From Polytrichum commune (Eukaryota; Streptophyta; Polytrichopsida; Polytrichales; Polytrichaceae), in the NCBI GenBank assembly GCA_950295325.1, contig OX485807.1:31281666-31345665 (forward strand): 64,000 nucleotides of DNA, read 5' to 3'. Position 1 is the first letter of the stretch. Every line of letters begins with the position of its first letter. Shown piece by piece: positions 36,204-48,000 of this stretch. Under the pieces are notes generated by a model, which saw nothing but the letters and a program-made list of their open reading frames with translations, searched no databases and was not told where the DNA came from. The translations under genes were made by a program, and so were the position numbers.

Positions 36204-36459
36204 CATCACTATTTTCGTTAATTGGAGACTTTGGAAAGTCTCAAAATAAACTTTACTCATAGTTTAGGATGCAATATTGTAAGCGTAGGGAACACTGGTA
36301 ATCAACTTTCTACATATTCATGCACGAGGAATATATATTTTTAAATATAGCAAGTATCTATATCATAATCAACACATGCACTAAACACAATATCGGATTT
36401 GAAGTCCTTGATTAGTTTCCAAATCTTGAAAAAGTCTCCAATCAACGAATATAGTGATA
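36203..36459. mobile_element. Short foldback/MITE element, ~257 bp
   Basis: Inverted arms of about 34 bp. The left arm has 'tcactattttcgttaattgg' + 'agactt' and the right arm, reversed, 'tcactatattcgttgattgg' + 'agacttt'. AT-rich, non-coding interior. The target duplication could not be resolved. Confidence 0.6.
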
Positions 36460-36902
36460 CTCGGGTTATGAGCGATGTGGCCCCAAACATGGAGTGTTCC
36501 CACATGCAATTTTATGAGCAACAATAACGAACGTGAGGGCCGGCAGTGTTACTGTATCATGTGGGTAGCTGATGATTAGTTAGTAATTGGGCACGAGATC
36601 CCAAGGCTCACCCACCTGTGGGAACAGGCTTGAAGTGGCATTTTAAGTTACTTAACTAAGAACACACTTGAGCGAGCACATGCAGTGAGGGCCCGTTTAC
36701 ACCGGTGATTGGGGAGATTTTGGGGCATAATATAGTATATACCTTACTAAGGTAGAAGTCCCATAACCCGTGAAACTAAGGTGATTTTATCGCATTGAAG
36801 ATCTGGTCTGACAATCATGAGATAATATAGATAGACGAGAAGGATTTGTGAAGAATGAATGAATGCAAGTTGTTTCAATTTTTCAATTTTTCAATGTGGA
36901 AT

Positions 36903-37160
36903 GTTGTCCAACCCCCTACTCGTTCACTAGATTCTCCCTACACCCAGCACGGTAATCCGCATTTCCATACAACACGTCGTCTGAATTGGTTACCTCGTGA
37001 GTACATTAACACTTGACTCCCATCGGCTACACGAAGTGTGCACGCATTGGAATTGCCGCCGAGCCATGATCTGCTTTAGAAATGGCACTTCACCATTATG
37101 ATGGCGGTCTAGTGCATGGCGAGAGGGTGGTTAATTAACGGGTGATGGTGTTTCTACCTT
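36903..37160 (-). repeat. Dispersed repeat, inverted copy of 14160-14435
   Basis: Reverse-complement match to 14160-14435, from 'ttgtccaaccccctactcg' to 'catggcgagagggtggttaa'. It leads directly into the coding-like repeat copy B. Confidence 0.75.
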
Positions 37161-37164
37161 AATC

Positions 37165-37365
37165 GGTTGAGATCCTAGTGTTTGCAAGTCCAACCAGTTA
37201 CATGTTGTTGACATCCTCCGGTTTTCGTATATTTGATTGGGGTATATTCTTCTATCAATTCCTCTAAAAACATCAGTATTTTTCTTGCAGTCTTCAACTT
37301 CAACCGGTGATTTCTCGAACTCAACTGGTTCATCTATTGTAACTAACTGCCGGTTCTCCCCAATC
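37165..37365 (-). repeat. Coding-like dispersed repeat, copy B
   Basis: The best-preserved of three copies. On the minus strand a frame reads 'ENRQLVTIDEPVEFEKSPVE', then '…FRGIDRRIYPNQIYENRR', with no stop through about 37131-37469. The product is not recognised. It may be an exon of an unknown transposon gene or a captured host fragment. It also preserves the empty target site of the hAT insertion at 16523-17152: 'ggttgagatcctagtgtttg' here aligns without a gap to the joined flanks there. Confidence 0.6.
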
Positions 37366-37949
37366 AGTGGTTTACACAATGAACCACGAAGTTGGACCAT
37401 GGAAGATGGCCTTTTTCCATGGTCCAACTTCCATTGGTCTAATTTCTTTAAAAGAAAAAAGAAAATCAACTTACAAAGCCTTTGGGCCCCGCACTAGGTG
37501 TAAACCAAATGTGGACCAAGAAGAATGACTACGCACCAAACAATGAATGTGCTATTTTTTTATATATAAAAATGTCCAAAAAGGACAATTTTGAAAAAAA
37601 TAAATCAAGTTGACCATTCTTTTGTTTGCTCTTTGTCTTCATCTTCTCTTCCCCCCCCCCCCCAAAAGAAGTTTCATAGAAATTTATTATAACAATATTT
37701 CTCTACCATGGGCCCTTGCCTTTTTGTACCGAAGCACCTCGTCTACCTCTCTCATTGCAAAACCCGTTGAACCATATCAATGATTAATATAGGCCTCAAA
37801 ATATGTCTTTTAGGGACCGCGAAGTCCATGGTCACTTTGACATTTCTTCCTTGGTGTAACCGAAGCGGTCTTGGGATGAGTGCAATAGCCAATCAAAGAT
37901 TTAACAACACCTTGGGATGACTTCATGGTCCATGGTGTAAACAACCCCT
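37362..37949. mobile_element. Probable terminal-inverted-repeat element
   Basis: Left 'tggtttacacaatgaaccac' + 'gaagt' pairs with the right end, which reversed reads 'tgtttacaccatggaccatg' + 'aagt'. The right end is followed by TAA after CCCC. GTTTACAC-containing ends occur in Tourist-like elements, but the left boundary and target duplication are unclear. The interior has a C run at about 37653-37664. Confidence 0.4.
37388..37431. repeat. Perfect 17-bp hairpin
   Basis: GAAGTTGGACCATGGAA (37388-37404), a 10-base loop, then its exact reverse complement (37415-37431). It lies at the left end of the element described at 37362-37949. Confidence 0.85.
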
Positions 37950-37952
37950 AAG

Positions 37953-39525
37953 TCTTAGATCAAGCCAAACTAAACATATTTGTGAAATTGGCGTATTATG
38001 GTCATTTCACGGGGAGGTCATTTAGTGCATTTTAAAAACGACGTGCGGCATAATATAGGGAGGATTAAAATCATTTGACATAAAAATTATAAAAGAATTC
38101 CAAATAATGAAGGGTCCATTTAAAGTACATAAGCCCATTACAAGTAAAATAGATAGGTATAAAATATGGGCCATTCCCTTTTAGTAAAAATAATATAGGG
38201 GCTGAAAATAAGGATCTTAGGATGTATGTTTAGTAGAATCAATTTCGTACGCATGCCTCACAAGGGATGGATGAAAAATTACTCATCATTCACCCAAAAA
38301 TGGATGAAATTGGAAGCCTAACTCTATGCCCGACTTCTCTTGGTGGTTTTTCTCCCCTTCTCTTTTGAAACTCTTCAACCGATTGTAGGGCGCCCGTTTG
38401 TGCACAACATTTGAGCCTCACCGTTGTGTTTAGGGTTTAGGATTGCTTGTCATCATCCTCTTCTCCAATCTTGTGTAGAGTTTTTTAGCCAGGCTGCGTG
38501 ATCTGATGCACTCTTGATAGGAATGATTCAGAGCAACTGTCCAAGTTTGTGAAAGAACGAACTATATAAGATTCATGACCAAGCTTAAAGTGTTTCACAC
38601 TATATGATTTTGGTCTTCACTAGCATGTAAAGTGATTTTGAATAAAGGATTTTTATGGAGCGGGTGTTGTGTTTGTAAACACACACACAATCTTGTTGTG
38701 TTTGTAAACACACACTCAATCATGTTGTGTTCCATCCTAAGTCTTTTTTTTGTATTTTCACTTTAAGTTTTTGTACTTGGTTTTTGCAATGCTACGTAAT
38801 TTTTATATTTTTTTGTTGCCATGCTTTTCCCATCACTTTTGCATTGCATACATTCTTAAATTCAGTTTTTTTAATTAAAAGGAATATAGACTACAAAAAA
38901 TTTCAATGACATGGGCATTATAAGTAATGGTAGGGTATAAAAAAAGAGGCCATTTTAGAATATTATGTAATTATAGGGAGCTTTTAATTCGTGCCTTGGA
39001 GGTAAATAGCCCCTAAACAAATACCCCTCCGCCGCACGTGGTACACAAAAATCTTATTGAGTGACCTCCCCGTGGGTCATTTATGTCACTGTGGTAACTT
39101 TTCCAATGATTTTTTTTATAAATAATTTTACAAATATTATGATGCCAACTTAATTTCACTTAGTTCGTCCATTTTTAGTTTGGTATATATTTACATCCTA
39201 AACTTTTTGTAAAAACATATTGTTGTCATGGATGATTGAGATTTGGATGAATAACCACTTAGTGTTAGTAATTGCAACATCTAATCTATAATGCTCAAAA
39301 AACCAAATAAAGGATTGATAAAAAAAATAAAAATGTCAGGGTTACATTTAGTGTTGGTGACACAAAATGGGAGGTTTACAATTAGTAGTATTGAGCAAGA
39401 CTAGGCAATCATTGCATCCATTTTAATGGTTTCTTCTAGATTTCTTGTAATTTTATCCACTTAAAGGCTAAAAATGAGAAGACTTGATGATCAAGTCTTC
39501 TCACTTAGAGTATATGCTATCTACA
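37953..39525. other. Intergenic stretch, no gene seen
   Basis: AT-rich. A 24-base direct duplication containing 'ttgtgtttgtaaacacacac' occurs near 38666-38715. No gene is supported. Confidence 0.45.
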
Positions 39526-39926
39526 CCAAATATGTTATTTAGTGTTACTTACTATTTGGATTTACCTAGTGCTATATCTTTTTAATACTGAAGTAAATTT
39601 TTACCAAGTAAAGTTGTCAATGTTCTATGATGTCCAAACTACCAGCTCGGGGGGTTCACTCCCTCTTATATTTTGCATACACGTGTGTTCGGGACCTATT
39701 TATTGGGGGGGGGGGGGGGGTTATTTACCTTGCAAAAAATATTATAAGGTGATGGTATTTTACATGTAAACATGTTTCATTATTTTAAAATCCCCTATTT
39801 TACATGTACATTTTTTTCCAAAATTTATCTACAATGAATATATTGGACCCTATTTTTTATCGCACGTTGTTCTACGATTTTCGCCAGTGAACCTCCTGAG
39901 ACTATCAGATGTAAATAGATATAATA

Positions 39927-40431
39927 TAGTAATATCCTGCTTAAGTACGCACCCGTTTAAGTACGCATCCAAGTTAGGTGCGCAAATGTTTAAAAAAAAA
40001 ATAGGGTTCATGCTTTGTTGTTTGACCATATCATGCAAATTATTTTGCCGTGAATGCATGATTTTTTTACGCTTGACATTCAATGACATTTTGTTAACAT
40101 TTTGTTGAAACGTTTCAAACGATTATCACAATTCATCATATATTTGTTCAGCTTCCGTTTGAACACTGGAGCAAAGCAATTGGTCGTCGATGTTGAGGAC
40201 AATGTTGTGTAGAGCTTCAAAGCCTTTGAAGTCGGTGGCACTTTCAAATTCATCAAATGTCTCGATAAGCTGGATTTCGGTCAAGTGGGTTGCCTTAGCT
40301 TTCATCCGCTTCTTGTTCCGATTCATCGAATCAGAGGGTCTTGAAAGCGATATGAGTAAAGTACAAACCTACCAACTAAGTGCGCACCAACGGCTCTGGT
40401 TCAAAGTGCGTACTTAAGCAGGAGATTATTG
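39927..40431 (-). mobile_element. Pogo/Tc1-mariner-like element, 505 bp, nested in a MITE
   Basis: Ends 'TAGTAATATCC' and, reversed, 'CAATAATCTCC', both followed by the perfect block TGCTTAAGTACGCAC. TA dinucleotides flank the element (39925-39926 and 40432-40433). Extra copies of 'ttaagtacgca' and 'gtgcgcac' lie just inside the ends. It sits between the two arms of foldback MITE copy D. Confidence 0.7.
40126..40326 (-). pseudogene. Possible pogo/Tigger transposase C-terminal remnant
   Basis: A 66-codon frame inside the 505-bp element, with 'IVLNIDDQLLCSS' followed by 'TEAEQIYDEL'. This resembles the acidic tail of Tigger/jerky-type transposases, where a 'vniDe…t.eeI' pattern is common. It has no DNA-binding or DDE region. 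The element strand is set by this frame. Confidence 0.4.
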
Positions 40432-40485
40432 TATTGCGTAATTCCAAATAGTAAGTCACACTAAATATCATATTTAGTGTAGTGA

Positions 40486-41259
40486 ACGTACTAGTTGCTC
40501 ATGCAATGCATTTGAACCTAGTATATTGGTGACCTTAAAGCTACCTCAAGGGTTTGGCCACAATGTTGAATTAAGATGCATCTAAGGTGATGAGCTTGAG
40601 GATTTTTGTTGAGTTTGTAATGGCTACATTTAGATGAAGTAAAGGTGTCTGTAGCCAATGTACGGAGCTTGTGTGTCAATTTGGATGGTGTTTCTAATTC
40701 TACATTGAAGAAATCCAAGGCTACATGTTTGCTTTGATGAGGCGAACAATGGCCCCACATACAAAATAGTAAGTGAATAAAGGGCCCCATATTTATATTC
40801 ACAATCTACACGTGGTTGCACACATCACAAACCAAGGGGAGAAGTTGGCTGCTTATTAAAAGTAAACAAGCTCATTAAAGTTGGCTATGCATAATAAATA
40901 AATAAATAAATAAACAACGCCATCCTCTTATACTTCTAGAGGCTTTCAAGTTCAATTATTTTGCAAATGTATGAGAGGATTAGCATGCACATGTCATACA
41001 GTTCAAACACTTTGCAACATCCTAGGCAAACAAGTGTTGCGCCAACCCCCTAGAACATGAATGTGCACCCAAACCAAATTAGTTTGCACATATTTAAGAG
41101 GATCCACATTGAAACTTCATACATTTGAAGCACCTAATGCAAAATATTGGACCAACCCACTTAAACAAGAGAATGCACTCATAATGAACATCATTGCTTA
41201 CATAAAACCACCAATCATACAATCACACATATAGGTTCAAATAGATTGGGAGGGAGTTT
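40486..41259. other. Intergenic stretch, no gene seen
   Basis: No gene is supported. A short (AATA)n run lies near 40892-40914. Confidence 0.45.
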
Positions 41260-42180
41260 CCCATGGGTTGGACTCTTCATACCACGTATGAACTAACATG
41301 AGTGTAAGAAGACAAATTATTTTAGGCATTAGCGTATATAGTATACATAAGGTAGAGGTATTATTTTTCTCTAGTGTGTACATTTAAAAGGCTATTAAGA
41401 GTGGTGATGTGAAGGTAGATGTCCAAATGGGGATCCTAGGGTTTAGAGAAAAAATTGCCAATAGATGTGGAACACCGTTTATGATATTTTGTGTCATTTA
41501 CTATTCGGAATTATACAATGCAATAACTTCTTACTAAAGACTCTAGTTTTACTTTCAAAGGTTGTATAGGTAGTTCATACATCATAGAACATAAATGACT
41601 TTGCTTGGTAACATATTACATTTCTCAATAAATATTTATAGCATTGTGTAACTCTAAATAGTTAGTGACACTAGATACTATATATGATGTAGTTCCATCC
41701 AATTCACGTTTTCATGCGTTGTTGTCATATAATAATAGTCCTCAATGACTACCTTGTCCATTCTTTCTAGGGTATCAATTTGGGTTCTAGGTTTTTACAA
41801 GTTGGAGGCTCATGAAGTGCTCATGGGCTCCCTTATGTTTTGTTCTCTAAATTGTGGCTAAGATACTGTGTTATTGTCTTTGTTTGCTTGATGCAATTGT
41901 TGAGTTACATGTTATGGATGAATAAATGTTCAATGACTTTCTTATTGAAAGTGAAAGTGGATTTTACATGTGAATGCTTATTTAATTTGAGATTTATATT
42001 TGTATTAGTGGAGGCACTTACTACATTATGTCATCGAAAAGCTTCATATAAATACATGAGTCCATTTTCTAGCATACCATTAGTACGTATACACGTGTTT
42101 TCCTCTATAAATTTCTCTTGTATATGGGATTTAATTTCATAGCAACCCATGCACCTCATTAAGGTTTCCAATAGTCCACC
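41260..42180 (+). repeat. Dispersed repeat, copy 2 (matches 30100-30775)
   Basis: Direct-orientation copy of 30100-30775, about 70-75% similar by eye, longer mainly because foldback MITE copy E (41478-41691) is inserted in it. No LTR-type ends or coding frame could be assigned. Confidence 0.75.
41478..41691. mobile_element. Foldback MITE (TTGGAGTTAC family), copy E
   Basis: Left arm 'atgatattttgtgtcattta' + 'ctattcgg', right arm 'gtaactctaaatagttagtg' + 'acactag'. The corresponding place in the related repeat at about 30300 has no such insert, so this is a true insertion rather than a chance inverted repeat. Confidence 0.8.
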
Positions 42181-42589
42181 CCCCAGGGGGAGGTCGGCCT
42201 TTGCATTAACAAAATTACTTCAAAATATCTAATTGTAGTTATTATGAAATCCAATGCTACTAGTAGATATAAAAACTCCTACTATTTGAGTTCAACTTTC
42301 ACTTTTTATACCGTTTAAATTTCACTCCTCCCATCCATGAATCAAAAACCTCGTCATAAGGGAAAGTAACAAGGTTGAATTGCCCTTGGGAACACAAACC
42401 CATGATAAGCTCCAAATGAGAATCTAATGCACTTCTCATTTTTTACCTCTAAAAAACACAAAGATGACAAGAACATGCACCATTATAGTTTCATCCATTT
42501 TCACAAATTTAAAACAATAACAAAGTGATCAACAATTTGTGACTACCTTCCGAAAATGGGTCAAAGATTACACAAATTATACGTTGAAG
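42181..42589. other. Intergenic stretch, no gene seen
   Basis: AT-rich with no supported feature. Confidence 0.4.
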
Positions 42590-43560
42590 CCATAGCCACA
42601 TAAGAATTTGACTTCATACAAAACTTGTAGAGGTTTGATTGTGCATCTGATTCCCACCAATTCAAAAGTATTAGAATGGTCTTCAAGTCTTCTCTAGTCT
42701 CAACACTATGCACTTCACAATAGCGCAACTACATTGTATCAATGTGCTTGGAGAGACTCTCATCCACTTCTTCTTGCATTTCATGTTGGGAGTAAACAAC
42801 TCCCATTGTATCCAACAACGCATGGCTTGGGAACCTTCCATCCAATTCAACATTCAATCGTGATGCAACATCTCTGAAAAAATAAAGCGCACCATGATTT
42901 AGGAATTCCTACCACTAGAGGATCGCCATCATACTTCATATACATATTTTAAATGAAGCACTTGCAAATGTCCAAAGTCAGTTCAAATTGCATCAACATT
43001 TTTCAACCTTACTTTATAACTAAAATTAGCTACTTCTATGCTAGAGTAAAAGACATGTACAAATTTAACAAATTACAATTAAGACACTTACAATTACAAT
43101 TACGTATATTCAAAATAATTGTACAAATATAATATGAAATCAGGACAAAAAATATATAATACCAATTAGTATTTAGGTCTTTCATTATTTGTTCCCATTT
43201 AGTGTCAATGACAAGTGAGTTTAACGATTCCTATGTAATTGGGAGTTTCTTGTCTTTGGGGTCCTTGTCTGTGAATATATGTTTTGTAAGAATCTTCTCA
43301 CCATTTACACTAAACACAATCCTTGCATTGTCTTAGGGAGTGTTTACACCCACAATCCACCTTGTATGGATTTGCTTATGTGAGTTATTCACAATATTCT
43401 TGAAAAACCAAACTTTTCCATTGCGTACCAAGAAACCCGATCCACATAAAAGGTGCACACTTAGTTGTCGTTGGCACATCTTGACAGCTCACACAAGATC
43501 ATGAATGAAGGCATCACAACTTTGGGCAAATGTCACCAATTGCTTAAAATAGATCCTAAA
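42590..43560 (-). pseudogene. Decayed protein-coding relic, probably transposon-derived
   Basis: No single long frame is left, but broken minus-strand pieces look protein-like. They include 'FRDVASRLNVELDGRFPSHA' continuing 'LLDTMGVVY' (about 42790-42890), 'NWWESDAQSNLYKFCMKSN' (about 42610-42690), 'LLCGSGFLVRNGKVWFFKN' (about 43400-43460) and 'FAQSCDAFIHDLV' (about 43495-43540). The 'FPsHaLlDtmGvVY' block reminds me of hAT-like plant sequences, but this is weak. Stops and frame changes separate the blocks. Confidence 0.4.
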
Positions 43561-44992
43561 AGAGGGTAAGATGACAGCCATCGCCATCCAAGGTCTTGGG
43601 ATTGCATAAGATGGTGAATTTTGTCTACGTAGAAATTAGTATAATATTTAATATCAAATTTTTATGTAAGCTAAAAATGATTATCAATATTGATTTGAGA
43701 CACATTTGAGCAGTTGTTCTTAGCAGAGGAAGTGTTAGATTCCATTGTTGTGAAGCTGCTCAACACTGGTGGGCCAACAATCCACACATTTCCTCCTCTA
43801 TAGATGTTGTGGCAATTGAAGTGGGCAACAATGGAACCATTGCATACAATCCTCAAAGGTTGGGCTCCTTGCAATGCATTCCTACTTGAGCCAAACTACT
43901 TGCCCAATCCAAGCATGAAAGAAGCGTGAGGCAACTCTTGAGGCTTGGGCGTCTCTCTTCGCCTTACAAACAACCTCGCTTTGTCTTACCCGTCGCCTTG
44001 CCCGCCTACATGGGCAGCCTTCTTCATACCCTGAAACCAGCTTACCTCCTTGTCTTGCCCAACACCTCATGGTTGTCAAAATGTGGGACCACAAGTTACA
44101 TGCCACACTTGCTTCCAATGCTTTATGTATAATCCATGGACTCGCCTATGTTGGAGCATCCACTCACTCATTTATGTCACAATGTGCTTCATGATGGATG
44201 AGGCATGTGCGCACACAATTCATGCTATGCTTCCACTTGGTTTAAATGTTTTCTAGGGGACCAATCAAGATATCTTTTCATGTCCAACTATATCCTAAAC
44301 TTTAGTGTCCACAATAGGTCACTGACCGAAATAGGCGCACCTGCCTTAGACAGTGCCACTTGGGGCTCGCAGCTGTAATGTGTAGTCCCACATGGAGAAA
44401 TTACACTAGTTTAATGGAGTACAGGATACAACCAAAGAGAATCAAAGGATCAGGAGCTGGTGATGAGTATCATGTGAAATGTCTCTCAAAATCATGAGAA
44501 TGTTTATATATGCTGGGGTTTCTAACAGCAGCATCATCTCCTAGGAAATGATGTGTCAATGACAATTCTCAACCATCCAAATATTTAGTGTGCAGTACAG
44601 AGTACAAGATATACAGTGAAAGCTGGATAAAGATAATCAGAATTCTACTACCTAGTGTCACTGAACTTTGCCTTGCTTGAAAGTACCCAGAATCTAGGAC
44701 GTATAATTCAGGGCATAGTTGCTCCACCTGTCACTCTTTAGTGATCAAGGAGTGAAAATCTTGTCAAAGAAACTCAATCCAAAAATCCTCTGCAATTTTG
44801 TAGGGGCTACGTAGTTGCAGATGGCAACAAAAAAATTCGTGGGGGTTTGGGTGGTAGGGATGGTAACCTAAGCTGAGAATTGCTGAGTCTAAACTCAAGG
44901 AATTTCTGATAATACACATACATTGGAGTGCTCTGCTACACAAGTATCTTGTAGGCCTTAGTCAATAAGTAATAAACAAATGATCCTGGTCA
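43561..44992. other. 3' flank of the F-box gene
   Basis: No further gene is seen. The part nearest 44992 must include the 3' untranslated region of the F-box gene, but no unambiguous AATAAA signal on the minus strand was found close to the stop. Confidence 0.4.
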
Positions 44993-45088
44993 TTATGGAA
45001 GTAATCTACTATCTGGAGTGACTGTGTTGTAGAGTCGTTTGAGTCCAGGGCAAATGACCCGTATTGGAGCCAAACCCACAGCTGAAAC
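44993..45088 (-). CDS. FBL15: F-box gene exon 18 (last)
   Basis: 96 nt including TAA, residues 1184-1214: 'VSAVGLAPIRVICPGLKRLY' then a short tail, corresponding to '…VCPSLKRVFSS' at the end of SLOMO. Confidence 0.9.
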   Translation of the reverse strand, partial: VSAVGLAPIRVICPGLKRLYNTVTPDSRLLP

Positions 45089-48000
45089 CTGCGACAAAAA
45101 CCAACACACCAACTGTGAGTACCACGGAATTTCATCCAATGAACAAAACCAACTCTTCCTAGAAATGACCTCCAAATTAGCCAAGACGATGACTTTGAAA
45201 GAGGAATTCAAATTGGCCAACATCACGTTTCAGACAGATGCAGCCTTCTAAGGCACTGATTGTTTCTACAGCTGATATTTCACCCAAAATAGCAGTTCTA
45301 TTGATATACACTTTCTTCACCAAGTTCAAGATAAAGAAAGGAAAATAAAATGATGACCAACTGCAATATAAACTACAATATGCTTTGGACTGTTTGCACC
45401 TTTCTAGACCATTACTGTAGATTGTGGACTAGATAACTACACACCTGCAGTTAAGAATTCAGGTTGGATTTGGTCCACAAGTAAATACTGAACTAAATGT
45501 CATCAGTGCTAATTTACCAGGCATACATTAAAGATTTAATTTATTCTAGTAAAGATTAAGGAAGGTACCTTTGCACAGTTGCGCAGATCTAAGGTCTCCA
45601 GCATTGTGCAACCCCGAAGAGCAACCTCAATCATCCCAGCCTCAATCCCACAGGCCTGCCCCATCACTCAAAATGAGATGGAAGGATCAGTCTCTGTGTG
45701 TTTTTTCAGTGATGCCTCAGAAAATGAGGGCCTGAGATTACACTACATACTGGGAAGAATAAAACGAAATTGTAAATATACCAAGGGAAAATGGGAATCA
45801 GCCAAAAACAGTGTAACCTTTATAGGATTATATGTGAGGCTACCTGGAGCGATAGGTAAAAAAGGCGAGGACACTCCAACTTCAGCACAACTAATGCAGG
45901 GCAGTTGCTGGAAAAAAAACCCCACCAAAACGAGCCTTTCTGTCATAATCAATAAACTAGTCCATGCAACCTCAAAGACATCATCTTTCATGATGCAGAT
46001 TTGCTAGTCCAGCTGAATTAGACTTGAATGTCAGAAGATTCACAAATTTGCCTACTTCTAAACCTTTTTATTCCAATCTATCAAATGCATCCCTGGTTAT
46101 ATGGAAAGAAACCATGGTGAAAGGACAAAACAAAAGAGCCAAGAAAAGTAAGAGAGAGAGTACCTCAAATTGAGGTGCGTCAAGTTGATGCATGCCAGGT
46201 ATACCTCCCGGATATTGTTGGATAGGGACAAATTGATGTCTGAGAGATGAAGACATGCATGAGAAGGTATGAAAACCGAACGAACATTTTGACAGCCAAC
46301 ACAAAGCAGCTTCTGGAGTGCTCTGCTGGGAACATGAACTTCCACATCTTCCATCTTTGTGACTTCTTCCACCCCATCATCCTGATTAGTTGATGCATTA
46401 AATTCCCCCTCAGAGGACCCAACTTTTTGTCCAAGATATGGTTGGATAAGAGTATTGCAATGTTCCACAGCTGCACTAGGTATCGTAACATCCACCTCGG
46501 CAACAACCGCTTGTGTAGATACAGGCGTGGAAGAAAGATGTGTCCATAGGTGGTCGGTCACATGGGCACAGCCATTGAGACTTATTTTGATCAGGTGTGG
46601 GCAGTGAGCTAATACGCCTTCAATAGCTGTGCGTCCCAAGCTGCCATATGAGATGTCAAGAACCTGAAGTTCTGGCAGCTTCTTTCCACTATGCAAGGCA
46701 TCCAGGGCAGTCTCATCCAGGTACTTGCAAGCAGAGAGTGTCAACACCTGACAATGATGTGTATAAATTCTTCCATTTTAGTCCAATGTTGCAAAAACTG
46801 GGAGAACTGTGTTGGCCAGGACCTCACATACCAGTCTTAAGCATTTAATCTAGCTTCATGAATAAATTTTCAAAAATCAGGGTCCTTGGAATACATGCAT
46901 GAATGCCATTCAGCATAGTCAAGTGGCAAGCTCTCATTAGTCGACACCTCATTGTTGCCTATGATCTTTGAACACAAAGCCTTCCTCTATCTACCAAGAT
47001 TCAATTAAAGAGATGCGTCCCCAATGAAATCATCCTCAGATTATCTGGTTTACCTGAGAACTATTCCATTTGTATTGAAACCTACATAGGCTACTTCAGA
47101 ATGTTATAAATAGAATCAGGTGAACCAGTGGAATCGGTGGAAATTGAAAAGTATTGTCCAGGGAGAGACAAATGTCATTGGAAGGGAGAAATTAAAATGT
47201 TGTTATATCAGTACCTTGAGTCTGGGGCAAGCCTCAAAGATCGGAGACAGGTCAGTAAGGAAAGTATAGGACAGGTCAAGTGAGGTAAGATCAACAAGCT
47301 TCTTCAAAGCCAGTAACCCTGCAGGTCCCACTGCGAAGCATGCAGCCAATACAAGATTCTGTATGGCAGGGCAAGAGGATGTCGTAGTCACCAAGCAGTC
47401 GTCCCCAAATTGACTGCCAAAACCATCAAATTCAAGAAGTTATAATGAGGTGAATGTGTCTTGAATGGTTAGTTTCTGCTGTTTGCCATAATTTGCAACT
47501 TGGGTTTCAGAGTTCATATTTTTCTTAAATCTGCAAATGTGATATGAGATTTTAGTAACAACCTATGGAACTTCATGATCTCCCCCAGAGCCATAAAACG
47601 AGCATGTATGACCACACACCACTGAAATATGGGTGACCAATTAAGAAAAATGACCGGATTAGGCACATTTACCTTACGTCTGTGTACAAATGCATACAAA
47701 AGCATACAAAACTATGACACGCCATGAATGCAGCATAAGTATTATTCTGAAAGGTTTTGGTCATAAATGCACCTGCAATAGGAGGCATCCAGTGATGAGA
47801 GCCAGGGACATTGGATGGATGCTTGACACAGAACACCACATCCACGCAAATCTAGAGCTGTCATTTGGTCCGCCTCAATGACCAGATTTGTCAGGTGTGG
47901 ACAGATACCCAAATTCAACGTCTGTAGTCCAACTGGAGCAAATGAAGCCTCAATGAGGCGATCACACCCATCCAGGTGTAGGTTGTGTAACACCGGGCAC

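Larger units (their letters stand above)
39526..40485. mobile_element. Foldback MITE (TTGGAGTTAC family), copy D, interrupted
   Basis: Left arm at about 39530-39575 ('atttagtgttacttactatt' + 'tggat') and right arm at about 40434-40485 ('taattccaaatagtaagtca' + 'cactaaatatc'). They pair as in copy C but are about 0.9 kb apart. The pogo-like element 39927-40431 accounts for 505 bp of that. The rest includes a G-rich run near 39704-39721 that intact copies lack. Confidence 0.7.

Noticed and set aside
36690-37949. Possible 1.26-kb Tourist-like element starting GGGCCCGTTTACACC
   Set aside because: The flanking triplets do not match, and a better left partner for the right end lies at about 37362.
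43882-44118. 78-codon Arg/Cys-rich minus-strand frame
   Set aside because: No family resemblance and no supporting neighbouring exon.
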